Assembly (NCBI GenBank): GCA_027494165.1 | Contig: JAOSJM010000001.1 | Span: 1-64,000, forward strand | DNA: 64,000 nt | Reading direction: 5' to 3' | Source: Acidimicrobiia bacterium | Lineage (GTDB): Bacteria > Actinomycetota > Acidimicrobiia > IMCC26256 > JAOSJM01 | Shown here: piece by piece, positions 43,578-50,940 of the stretch | Layout: each line of letters opens with the position of its first letter | How positions within the stretch are numbered: position 1 is the stretch's first letter | Program-made: the position numbers and the translations under genes | Notes under the pieces: generated by a model | Told to the model about the DNA's origin: nothing | Databases searched by the model: none | The model's input: the letters and a program-made list of their open reading frames with translations, nothing else

Positions 43578-43670
43578 GTGAAGAAGGTCTACGTCCGGAT
43601 CGCTCTCCTGGCCACGAGCGTCATGGCGATGCTGCTGGCCGGTGGTGCTTGGGGCGCTTGGCGCCGGTAG
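43578..43670 (+). CDS. 30-residue small membrane peptide ORF
   Basis: Too short for the ORF track. GTG 43578 to TAG 43670 reads VKKVYVRIALLATSVMAMLL and ends AGGAWGAWRR: positive N-terminus, one hydrophobic span, basic end, the design of real small membrane proteins. A GAAGGGGG ribosome-site-like stretch lies ten bases upstream. It is enclosed by the 26-base inverted repeat and precedes the HD-GYP gene by 54 bases. A leader peptide or a membrane partner of the HD-GYP protein is possible; expression is unproven. Confidence 0.55.
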   Translation: MKKVYVRIALLATSVMAMLLAGGAWGAWRR

Positions 43671-43684
43671 TGCCTGGCTGATCC

Positions 43685-43710
43685 GCTGAGGCCTTGCCGT
43701 CTCGGTCCAG
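43685..43710. repeat. Right arm of 26-base inverted repeat
   Basis: GAGGCCTTGCCGTCTCGGTC within this arm complements the left arm except at two positions (43687, 43703). It ends 14 bases before the HD-GYP GTG start, with the ribosome site GAGGGA just outside it, so pairing could affect access to the start. Confidence 0.9.
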
Positions 43711-43724
43711 ACGAGGGACAGCTC

Positions 43725-45071
43725 GTGCGACTTCAACGACCTGATCGCCTGACGGTCTTCTGCGTCGGTCTGGCCATGGTGGGCCTCTCCGTCGTGCTGT
43801 TCTTCGCGCTCGCCGATCCCCTGCCGGCAATGGTTCCGCTGGTCGTGTTCGCCTCGCTCCACCTCTTCGCCGAGCACCACGAGGTCGTCCTGCCGACCGG
43901 ACAGAGCCTGAGCGCCGGCTTCATGCTCGTCATGGCGTCCGTCGTGGTCTTCGCGCACGAGAGCTCGCCACTGGGCCCCGTGCTCGTGGGGATGAGCACC
44001 GCTCTGTACCTTCCTCACCTGCGGTCCTTCGAATGGCGCAAGATCGGCTTCAACCTGGGTGACTCGGGCCTCGCCGCGCTCGCCGCGGCCCTCGTCTACC
44101 ACTCCGTGCCCCACCAGTTCACCGAGTCGCCAGGGGGAGCCCTGTTGGTCGCGGTTCCGGCGGCGCTGGCGTGCGCCACGGTGAATCTGGTCCTGCTGAG
44201 CATGGTCATCGCGATGGCCTACGATCGGCCGTTGCGGGGGGTGTTCCGGGAGTACCTCGACTCGTACGTACAGATCGTGCCGTTCGCCCTGCTCGGGGTG
44301 TTCCTCGGCCTGCTCTACCGCGACGTCGGAGCGGCGGTCGTCCCGCTCTTCGTCGTCCCGATCCTCATCGCCCGCCAGACCTTCGGGGCGTCCCTCGACC
44401 TGCGCGGGGCCCACGAGGCAACGGTCCGCACGCTCATCCGCGCCCTCGAGGCCAAGGACGCCTACACGGCCGGGCACGCCGAGCGGGTGGCCCGGTACGC
44501 GCAGTACGCCGGCGAGGAGCTCCGCTTCCCGCCCCGGCGGCTCGAGCGTCTGCGCTTCGCGGCCCTCATGCACGACGTCGGCAAGCTCGTCGTCCCCAAC
44601 CACCTCCTCAACAAGCCGGGCCGTCTCACCCCCGAGGAGTTCGAGCGGGTCAGATCCCACGAGGCCGTCGCGGTGGAGATCCTCGGGCGCATCGACTTCC
44701 TCCGTCCGGTCACGCCGAGCGCCTCGGGGAGGTTCAGCCGCTACGAGCCCGGTGACGACACGAACCCGGTCGAGCCGTACATCGTCTCGGTGGCCGACGC
44801 CTACGACGCCATGACCTCGACCCGGGCCTACCGCAAGGCGCTGTCGCAGGACGTCGCCTTCGCCGAGCTGCGGGACAAGGCCGGCACCCAGTTCCACCCG
44901 CAGTGCGTCGAGGCGCTCATCGCGGCAGTCGAGCGTCGAGGGGAGCACCACGGGGCCGGGTGGGAGGCCGAGGTGCACGAGTTCGAGGTGGCGCCGCCGG
45001 AGGCCGGGACGGGCTCGGCCGGGCTCGGCGACCTCGACCTCGACGCGGGCCGGAAGGCGGCGTCGCGGTGA
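43725..45071 (+). CDS. Membrane HD-GYP-type protein with altered GYP motif
   Basis: 448 residues from GTG 43725. About eight N-terminal spans (LTVFCVGLAMVGLSVVLFFALA and on, to residue 225) resemble a MASE-type sensor. The cytosolic part is an HD domain: DAYTAGHAERVARYAQYAGEEL, FAALMHDVGKLVVPNHLLNKPG, VRSHEAVAVEILGRIDFLRPV, and VADAYDAMTSTRAYRKALS. The HD pair is intact, but the HHExxDGxGYP segment is replaced by PSASGRFSRYEPGDDTNPVEP, so c-di-GMP hydrolysis is uncertain. Related actinobacterial proteins with the same loss exist, from memory. The stop overlaps the next gene (GTGA). Confidence 0.88.
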   Translation: MRLQRPDRLTVFCVGLAMVGLSVVLFFALADPLPAMVPLVVFASLHLFAEHHEVVLPTGQSLSAGFMLVMASVVVFAHESSPLGPVLVGMSTALYLPHLRSFEWRKIGFNLGDSGLAALAAALVYHSVPHQFTESPGGALLVAVPAALACATVNLVLLSMVIAMAYDRPLRGVFREYLDSYVQIVPFALLGVFLGLLYRDVGAAVVPLFVVPILIARQTFGASLDLRGAHEATVRTLIRALEAKDAYTAGHAERVARYAQYAGEELRFPPRRLERLRFAALMHDVGKLVVPNHLLNKPGRLTPEEFERVRSHEAVAVEILGRIDFLRPVTPSASGRFSRYEPGDDTNPVEPYIVSVADAYDAMTSTRAYRKALSQDVAFAELRDKAGTQFHPQCVEALIAAVERRGEHHGAGWEAEVHEFEVAPPEAGTGSAGLGDLDLDAGRKAASR

Positions 45072-46273
45072 ACCGGTCCCAGCGGCTGCGCACCTGGGTC
45101 GTCGCGGCGGCCGGCGCCACGACCGCCGCCGTGGCCGCGATCGCCGACCGCGACGGTCCCTGGAGCGGGCTGATCCTGCTCGGCCTCGGAGTGGTCGCCG
45201 GCGAGCTCCTGGAGCTGAACCCGGGGAACCGTCCCCGGCTCCCGCTGTCGCACGCGGTCGTGCTCGTGCTCCTGCGGGTGGGGACGATCGCCCAGGTCGC
45301 GGTGGTCGTCGGCGCCGGCCAGGTGGCGGCCTTCGCCGTGCGGGCGCGGCCCGAGGGCCGCCGGGCCCGCACGGCACTGCTGGGTCAGCGCCTCGTCGCG
45401 GCCGCGGCCGCGCTCGCCGCCTACCACGGGGTCGTGGACCACGTCCGCTTCGGCGACCGGCGCTGGTCCGTGCTCCTCGCCCTCGGGCTCGCCGGCCTCG
45501 CCCAGCTCGCCGTCGACGAGGTCGCCCGCCTGGTCCCGGCCCGCCAGCTCCGTGTTCCGCTGCGGGGACGCTCGGCCGAGCTCGCCCTCGTCACCAGCGG
45601 GATGCTCATGGCGGTCGGCTACTCGGGCGTGGACGGGCGGGGCGGCATGGGGCTGTGGGGACCGCTGCTCTTCTCGGTGCCCCTCCTGGCCGCCTGGTAC
45701 TCCTTCGAGCAGCTCGACTCCATCCGCACGACCTACGGGCAGACGATCCGGGCCCTCTCGGTCGTGCCCGAGCTCGGTGGCTTCGCACGGGCGGGGCATG
45801 CCGAGCGCGTGGCCGATCTCGCCGTGACGCTGGCGAGCGAGCTCGACCTTGGTCGCCAGGAGACCGAGCAGCTCGCCACCGCGGCGCTGCTCCACGACAT
45901 CGGCACCGTGTGCCTCGACGACCCGGAGGTGCTCGGCCGTCCCCACGAGCGGCCCGAGGTGGCCGAGGCGGGGGCCACGCTGCTGCGCTCCACCGAGTAC
46001 CTGTCCCGGGCGGGGGACTACGTCGCCGCGGAGCCCCTCCCGCACCGGCCCCGTGGCGCCGAGGCGCTTCCCGTGCCCGACACGACCCTGCTGTGCGGGC
46101 AGATCCTCAAGGTCGCCACCGACTTCGACGATCTGGCCGCCGGTCGACCGGAACAGACCCTGGTCGCGATCGAGGCCCTCTACTCGAGCCCCGGCTACGT
46201 CTACGACCCGCGGGTCCTCGCGGCGCTCGAGCGGATCCTGCGCCGGCGGGGCCTGGTCGGCACCCGCGCGTAG
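45068..46273 (+). CDS. Membrane HD-domain protein (degenerate HD-GYP)
   Basis: 401 residues, coupled to the preceding gene. Hydrophobic spans fill residues 10-220 (WSGLILLGLGVVAGELLELN and others). The HD domain follows: GGFARAGHAERVADLAVTLA, TAALLHDIGTVCLDDPEVLG, QILKVATDFDDLAAGRPEQ and SSPGYVYDPRVLAALERIL. The HD dyad is kept but the GYP loop is missing. It looks like a diverged paralogue of the first HD-GYP protein, and the two may work as a pair. Converges on the DUF5317 gene. Confidence 0.82.
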   Translation: MNRSQRLRTWVVAAAGATTAAVAAIADRDGPWSGLILLGLGVVAGELLELNPGNRPRLPLSHAVVLVLLRVGTIAQVAVVVGAGQVAAFAVRARPEGRRARTALLGQRLVAAAAALAAYHGVVDHVRFGDRRWSVLLALGLAGLAQLAVDEVARLVPARQLRVPLRGRSAELALVTSGMLMAVGYSGVDGRGGMGLWGPLLFSVPLLAAWYSFEQLDSIRTTYGQTIRALSVVPELGGFARAGHAERVADLAVTLASELDLGRQETEQLATAALLHDIGTVCLDDPEVLGRPHERPEVAEAGATLLRSTEYLSRAGDYVAAEPLPHRPRGAEALPVPDTTLLCGQILKVATDFDDLAAGRPEQTLVAIEALYSSPGYVYDPRVLAALERILRRRGLVGTRA

Positions 46274-46299
46274 CCCGGGCCCGACGCCGGGAGCGACGC

Positions 46300-47279
46300 T
46301 CAGCGCCGACGGGTCGCGGCGGAGTCGTGCCCCTCACGCTCCCGTACGGTCGCGCCGGGAGGCGGCGTGATCGGGCGCGCGCCGGTCTCCCCGGCGCCGT
46401 CCTGGTGCTCCGCAGGGCGGCGCCCGCGCCGCGACGCTCCGCGCGCGTCCGCCGGCAGGTCGTAGGGGGTGAGGTCGGGGGTCCGGGCTCCACCACCGGC
46501 CGGACGGGCCGGAGGTGGCGGACCGCGGTGCGCCGGACCGCCCGGCGCGGGGGAACGGTGCCCGGTACGGGGGCCTCGGAGGCGGTGACGCGTGGTGCCG
46601 GGGGTCGCGTGCCACCCTGGTCGACGTCGTCGCGGAGGTCGATGACCTCGACGGGCTCGGGCTCCACCACCTCGGCGGCGACCTCCGCCGCCTCCGGGCC
46701 GGCGGAGCGGTCCGAGACGACGGCGCGTGCCCGGCCCGCGCGGCGGCGAGGACGGCGGCTGCCCCAGAAGGCGACGTCGACGAGGCCCACCGCCAGCACG
46801 AGGTCACCGAACGAGATCACGGCGTCGAGGGGCTCGGGCAGGACGATGATGTCGCCCAGCGAGGGGAGCAGGTCGTCGGGTTCCTCGGGCCGGTGCTTGA
46901 CCGTCCGCTCGACGTCCTCCTCCACGACCGTGCCGTCGGTCAGGGCCCGCTCGGGGACCTTCGTGGGCATGCCCTGGTTGAGGCCGATCACGAGGGCGTT
47001 CATGGCGATCCCGATGGCCACGATCGCCATCCCCCGGATCCGCAGGTTCAGCAGGCAGAAGCCCAGGATCAGGGCGTAGGAGAGGAGCAGCAGCGCCAGG
47101 CCGACGTCACCGATCCGATCGGCCGGGAGCTCGACCCACTCGAGTCCGAGTTGGACCCCGAGCGCGACGAACAGGAACCCGAAGGCCCGGAACGGAAGCT
47201 CCGCCAGCGCACGGAAGCTGCCCCGGGTGGCCACCACCGCGAGAACGGCGACCCCCATGGCGATCGCCAGGACACCCAC
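46300..47279 (-). CDS. DUF5317 membrane protein, frame broken near 46485
   Basis: N-terminal 170 residues match the DUF5317 plan: four or five spans (LLSYALILGFCLLNLRIRGM and AIVAIGIAMNALVIGLNQGMP), a short loop with VERTVKHRPEEPDDLLPSLG, and a last span (LDAVISFGDLVLAVGLVDVAF). The C-terminus is a long basic and acidic tail. The ORF-track frame would run to 46107, deep into the convergent HD gene. One extra C near 46485 instead gives LTPYDLPADARGASRRGRR and a stop at 46300, total 326 residues, clear of the neighbour. Function unknown; the neighbourhood suggests a link to the HD-GYP proteins. Confidence 0.8.
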
Positions 47280-47323
47280 GCGACCACCGTACCCACTCGT
47301 CGCCGCGCGCCGCGGGACCGTCC

Positions 47324-47329
47324 TAGCAT
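47324..47329 (+). promoter_or_regulatory. Candidate -10 box (TAGCAT) for the enoyl-CoA hydratase operon
   Basis: TAGCAT fits TANNNT, 33 bases before the GTG at 47363, in the 83-base gap divergent to the DUF5317 gene. A GAGAGGGG ribosome site precedes the start. Confidence 0.4.
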
Positions 47330-47362
47330 TCCCCGCGTCGGGAGGCCGAGAGGGGAGCGCTC

Positions 47363-48139
47363 GTGGAGGAGCTGCGCTACGAGGTCGACGGGGCCGTCGC
47401 CCGGGTCACCATCGACCGGCCCGAGCGCCGCAACGCCCTGTCGTTCGACGTCATGGAGGGCCTGGCGGGGTCGTTCCGCGCGGCCGGGGCCGACGACGCC
47501 GTCCGGGTCGTCGTGCTCACGGGGGCCGGCGACAAGGCGTTCTGCGCCGGGGCCGATCTCACGGGCATCGCCGAGACGGGGAGCGCGGCGGCCGCCCACG
47601 AGGGACGCGGCCTCCTCGCCGATCTGTTCCGCCAGATGTGGGGGTTGGGCAAGCCGATCGTGGCCCGGGTCCGGGGCTACGCCCTGGCCGGCGGCTTCGG
47701 CCTCGCCATGGCCTGCGACCTGGTCGTGGCCGCCGACGACGCGGTGTTCGGGACGCCCGAGATCGACGTGGGGCTCTGGCCCTACATGATCACGGTCCCG
47801 CTGCTCCGGGTGCTGCCGCCCCGCCAGGCCTACGAGCTGATGGCCACCGGGCGCCGGGTCGACGCCGGCGAGGCGCTCCGCCTCGGGCTCGTCAACCGGG
47901 TCGTGGCGGTCGACGAGCTCGACGGGGCCGTCGACGAGCTGGCCGGGCAGCTCGCCTCGAAGTCACCGCTCGTCATGCGCTGGGGTCGGGAGAGCTTCTA
48001 CCGGGCGCAGGGCATGTCGCCCGACGACGCCCTCGCCTACCTGCAGACGATGCTGAGCATCACCAGCTACACCGAGGACGCGGCCGAGGGCGTGGCCTCC
48101 TTCGTGGAGAAGCGGACGCCGGAGTGGAAGGGTCGCTGA
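47363..48139 (+). CDS. Enoyl-CoA hydratase/isomerase
   Basis: 258 residues of typical crotonase length. VARVTIDRPERRNALSFDV, GAGDKAFCAGADLTGIAE (first oxyanion residue), KPIVARVRGYALAGGFGLAMACDLVVAADDAVFGTPEIDVGLWP (second oxyanion and catalytic region), and SFVEKRTPEWKG at the end. It is followed by the acyl-CoA carboxylase beta subunit after 29 bases, so both should act in one acyl-CoA pathway. Confidence 0.92.
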   Translation: MEELRYEVDGAVARVTIDRPERRNALSFDVMEGLAGSFRAAGADDAVRVVVLTGAGDKAFCAGADLTGIAETGSAAAAHEGRGLLADLFRQMWGLGKPIVARVRGYALAGGFGLAMACDLVVAADDAVFGTPEIDVGLWPYMITVPLLRVLPPRQAYELMATGRRVDAGEALRLGLVNRVVAVDELDGAVDELAGQLASKSPLVMRWGRESFYRAQGMSPDDALAYLQTMLSITSYTEDAAEGVASFVEKRTPEWKGR

Positions 48140-48168
48140 GGGCCGGGCGCCCGAGGAGAGGAGCACGC

Positions 48169-49758
48169 ATGAGCAGGTTGCCGGACTCGGGAGCCGGAGG
48201 CGACGTCCACGAGTGGGTCCCCCTCGTCGAGGACCTGGCCGAGCGGCGCGAGCGGGCCCTCGGCATGGGTGGCCCCGAGCAGGTCGAACGGCAGCACTCG
48301 ATGACCAAGCTCACGGTGCGCGAGCGCCTCGACCTCCTGCTCGACCCGGGCACGTGGGTGGAGTACGGGCAGCTCGCCGACCACATGGATCCGGGCCTGG
48401 GCGACCGCTACCTGGCGGCGGACGGCGTCGTGTGCGGCGTCGGCGAGATCGACGGCCGGCGGGTCGTGGTCGTCGCCTACGACTTCACCGTGATGGCCGG
48501 GTCCATGGGCGCCGTCGGCGAGCACAAGGTGTCACGCATGCGCGAGCTCGCCGTCCGCCAGCGCATCCCGATCGTGTGGCTGCTCGACTCCGCCGGGGCC
48601 CGCATCCAGCAGGCGGCCGGCTCCACCTTCGCCGGTGGCGGGGCCCTGTTCCGCGAGCAGGTGACGATGAGCGGGGTGGTCCCCCAGGTCGCGGCCATGC
48701 TCGGCCACTGCTCGGCGGGGACCGCGTACATCCCCGCCCTCGCCGACTTCGTGCCGATGGTCAAGGGCACGTCGTCGATGGCCCTGGGCGGGCGCCACCT
48801 CGTGAAGGCCGCCGTGGGCGAGGACGTCACCGAGGAGGAGATGGGCGGCTCGGCCGTCCACACGAAGGTCTCCGGCGTCGCCGACCTCGAGGTGGCCGAT
48901 GACCGCGAGTGCCTGGAGACCGTCCGCCGGTACCTCGGCTTCTTCCCGTCCCACAACCAGGAGGCGCCTCCCGTCGCGGAGTGCTCCGACCCGGTCGACC
49001 GGAGCGTCGCGGAGCTCTACGACATCGTCCCGACGGCGCCGCGCCGCGCGTACGACATGCGCAAGGTCGTGAAGGCGGTCGTCGACGACGGCGACTTCTT
49101 CCCGATGAAGCCCGAGTGGGCCAAGAACGTGGTCACCGGCCTGGCCCGGATCGGCGGACAGCCGGTGGGCGTCCTCGCCAACCAGCCGATGGTGCTGGGC
49201 GGGGCGCTGGATGTGAACGCGGCCGACAAGGCGGCCCGGTTCGTGTGGCTCTGCGACGCCTTCGGCATCCCGCTCGTGTTCCTCCACGACGTGCCCGGGT
49301 TCATCGTGGGCTCGGCGGTGGAGAAGCAGGGGATCATCCGCCACGGGGCCAAGATGCTCTTCGCCATCTCCGAGGCCACCGTTCCCAAGGTCAGCGTCGT
49401 CATGCGCAAGAGCTACGGCGCGGGCTACTTCGTGATGAACGGCACCGCCTACGAGGCCGACCACATCGTCGCCTGGCCCACCGCCGAGATCTCGGTGATG
49501 GGCCCCGACGGCGCGGTCAACATCATCTTCCGCAAGCAGATCGAGGCGGTGCCCGAGGAGGAGCGTGCGGCCAAGCGCCTGGAGCTGGCCGAGGAGATCC
49601 GCAAGACGATCGACCCCTACATCGCCGCCGGCCACGCCCTCGTCGACGACGTCGTGGACCCGGCCGAGACCCGGCTCGCGATCTGGCGGGGGCTGCAGCT
49701 CGCCCGCACCAAGCACGTCGACCGCCCGTGGCGCAAGCACGGGGTGCTCCCGGTCTGA
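48169..49758 (+). CDS. Acyl-CoA carboxylase carboxyltransferase (beta) subunit
   Basis: 529 residues of the propionyl/methylcrotonyl/acyl-CoA carboxylase beta type. The N-domain has LTVRERLDLLLDPGTWVEYG, FTVMAGSMGAVGEHKVSRM, LLDSAGARIQQAAGS and MGGSAVHTKVSGVAD. The C-domain has NVVTGLARIGGQPVGVLANQ, VFLHDVPGFIVGSAVEKQGI and YGAGYFVMNGTAYEADH. ATG 48169 has a GAGGAGAG site. It transfers carboxylate from biotin to an acyl-CoA. A stand-alone biotinyl protein lies 35 bases downstream, but no biotin carboxylase (alpha) gene is in the window. Confidence 0.93.
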   Translation: MSRLPDSGAGGDVHEWVPLVEDLAERRERALGMGGPEQVERQHSMTKLTVRERLDLLLDPGTWVEYGQLADHMDPGLGDRYLAADGVVCGVGEIDGRRVVVVAYDFTVMAGSMGAVGEHKVSRMRELAVRQRIPIVWLLDSAGARIQQAAGSTFAGGGALFREQVTMSGVVPQVAAMLGHCSAGTAYIPALADFVPMVKGTSSMALGGRHLVKAAVGEDVTEEEMGGSAVHTKVSGVADLEVADDRECLETVRRYLGFFPSHNQEAPPVAECSDPVDRSVAELYDIVPTAPRRAYDMRKVVKAVVDDGDFFPMKPEWAKNVVTGLARIGGQPVGVLANQPMVLGGALDVNAADKAARFVWLCDAFGIPLVFLHDVPGFIVGSAVEKQGIIRHGAKMLFAISEATVPKVSVVMRKSYGAGYFVMNGTAYEADHIVAWPTAEISVMGPDGAVNIIFRKQIEAVPEEERAAKRLELAEEIRKTIDPYIAAGHALVDDVVDPAETRLAIWRGLQLARTKHVDRPWRKHGVLPV

Positions 49759-49779
49759 TCCCGCCGCGGACGCCCCGGC

Positions 49780-49785
49780 TACGAT
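49780..49785 (+). promoter_or_regulatory. -10 box TACGAT before the biotinyl protein
   Basis: TACGAT ends eight bases before the ATG at 49794 and no ribosome site is visible, so an internal leaderless promoter inside the carboxylase operon is likely. Confidence 0.4.
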
Positions 49786-49793
49786 GCGCCGCC

Positions 49794-50012
49794 ATGGCCG
49801 AGATCCGGGCGGAGATCACCGCGAACGTGTGGCAGGTCGTCGTCGAGGAGGGTCAGCTCGTCGCCGAGGGCGACGAGCTCGTGATCCTCGAGTCGATGAA
49901 GATGGAGATCCCCGTGGCGACCGAGGTCCCCGGCGTCGTGCGCGAGCTGCACGTCGAGCCCGAGGACGTCGTGCAGGAGGGGGACCTCATCGCCGTCATC
50001 GACGAGTCCTGA
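49794..50012 (+). CDS. Stand-alone biotinyl (BCCP-like) protein
   Basis: 72 residues, essentially one biotinyl/lipoyl domain: VVVEEGQLVAEGDELVILESMKMEIPVA carries the biotin lysine in ESMKME, and VQEGDLIAVIDES ends it. No signal or other domain. The length equals the small biotin carriers of actinobacteria. It should be carboxylated by a biotin carboxylase encoded elsewhere and serve the beta subunit before it. The closeness of the next gene (13 bases) suggests one operon. Confidence 0.92.
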   Translation: MAEIRAEITANVWQVVVEEGQLVAEGDELVILESMKMEIPVATEVPGVVRELHVEPEDVVQEGDLIAVIDES

Positions 50013-50025
50013 TGGTCGCGAGTCC

Positions 50026-50813
50026 GTGATCCGCTGGGAGGTCCGCGGCCAGGTCGGCCTCGCCACGATGGATCGGCCGGAGCGGCGCAACGCCCTCGAC
50101 GCCGGGCACTGCGACGAGCTGCGGGACCACCTCGAGGGCTCCCACGACCTGCGGGCCGTGGTCGTCACCGGGTCCGGCGACCGTGCCTTCTGCTCGGGAG
50201 CCGACCTGGCCCGCCGCACCGAGGACACGGGAGGAGGGATCGAGCACGGCGGGGGCGACACCTTCCGGCCGGCCTTCGAGGCGATGCTCGACGCGATCGA
50301 GGACCATCCGTCCCCGGTGATCGCGGCCGTGAACGGCGCGGCCCTCGGGGCGGGGATGCAGCTCGCGGTGGCCTGCGACCTGCGGGTGGTGTCGTGGTCG
50401 GCGACCTTCGGGATCCCGGCCACGAAGCTCGGTGTGATGATCAGCGCCCGCAACGTCCAGCGGCTCGCCCAGCTCGTGGGGCTCGGGCCCGCCCACGACC
50501 TGCTCGTGACGGGCCGGACCGTCCACGTCGAGGAGGCCTCGGCGATCGGGCTGGTGCACCGGGCGGTCGAGGAGGTCCACCACGCGGCGCTGCACTGGGC
50601 GGAGGAGATCGCCCAGCTCGCGCCGCTCTCCGTCCGGGGGCACAAGCGCGCGCTGAAGCTGCTGGCCCGGGCCGGCGGCCTGCGTGGCGACCTCGACCCG
50701 GCGGCCCTGGGGGAGATCGCCGAGCTCGAGGCGGCGGCGTTCGCCAGCGAGGACCTCCAGGAGGGCCTGGCCGCGTTCGCCGAGAAGGCGCGCCGCGCTT
50801 CCAGGGCCGCTGA
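50026..50813 (+). CDS. Enoyl-CoA hydratase/isomerase, frame broken near 50788
   Basis: 262 residues after repair. VGLATMDRPERRNALDAGH, AFCSGADLARRTED, PSPVIAAVNGAALGAGMQLAVACDLRVVSWSATFGIP and LAQLVGLGPAHDLLVTGRTV are crotonase motifs. The given frame reads on past the expected end into more than 500 meaningless codons (ORF to 52524). Adding one base near 50788 gives EK-APRFQGR and a stop at 50813, the normal end of the family. A second crotonase in one operon suggests that both isomerisation and hydration, or two substrates, are needed. Confidence 0.87.
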
Positions 50814-50837
50814 CCCCCCACCCGTCTCCGGGATGGC

Positions 50838-50868
50838 GCGGTTTCGGGGTCCTGGACCCCGTTTCCGC
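50838..50868. terminator. Hairpin between convergent genes, GCGG..CGGGGTCC-T-GGACCCCG..CCGC
   Basis: Two nested stems: CGGGGTCC with GGACCCCG (eight bases, one-base loop that must open) and outer GCGG with CCGC, separated by opposed TTT loops. It lies 25 bases after the crotonase stop and upstream of the minus-strand carotenoid oxygenase end, so it can terminate from both sides. An 11-base G run follows at 50918-50928. Confidence 0.5.
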
Positions 50869-50940
50869 ACCAACCCGGCGAGGGGAGGGGGCCGCCGGCG
50901 TCGGGCAGGGACGGCCCGGGGGGGGGGGAGGCGGCCGAGG

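Noticed and set aside
43469-43710. Insertion sequence bounded by inverted repeats
   Set aside because: No transposase and no target-site duplication; the enclosed ORF is only 30 codons.
46107-46299. C-terminal part of the DUF5317 ORF as tracked
   Set aside because: It would overlap the convergent HD gene by 166 bases; another frame gives a cleaner C-terminus and a stop at 46300.
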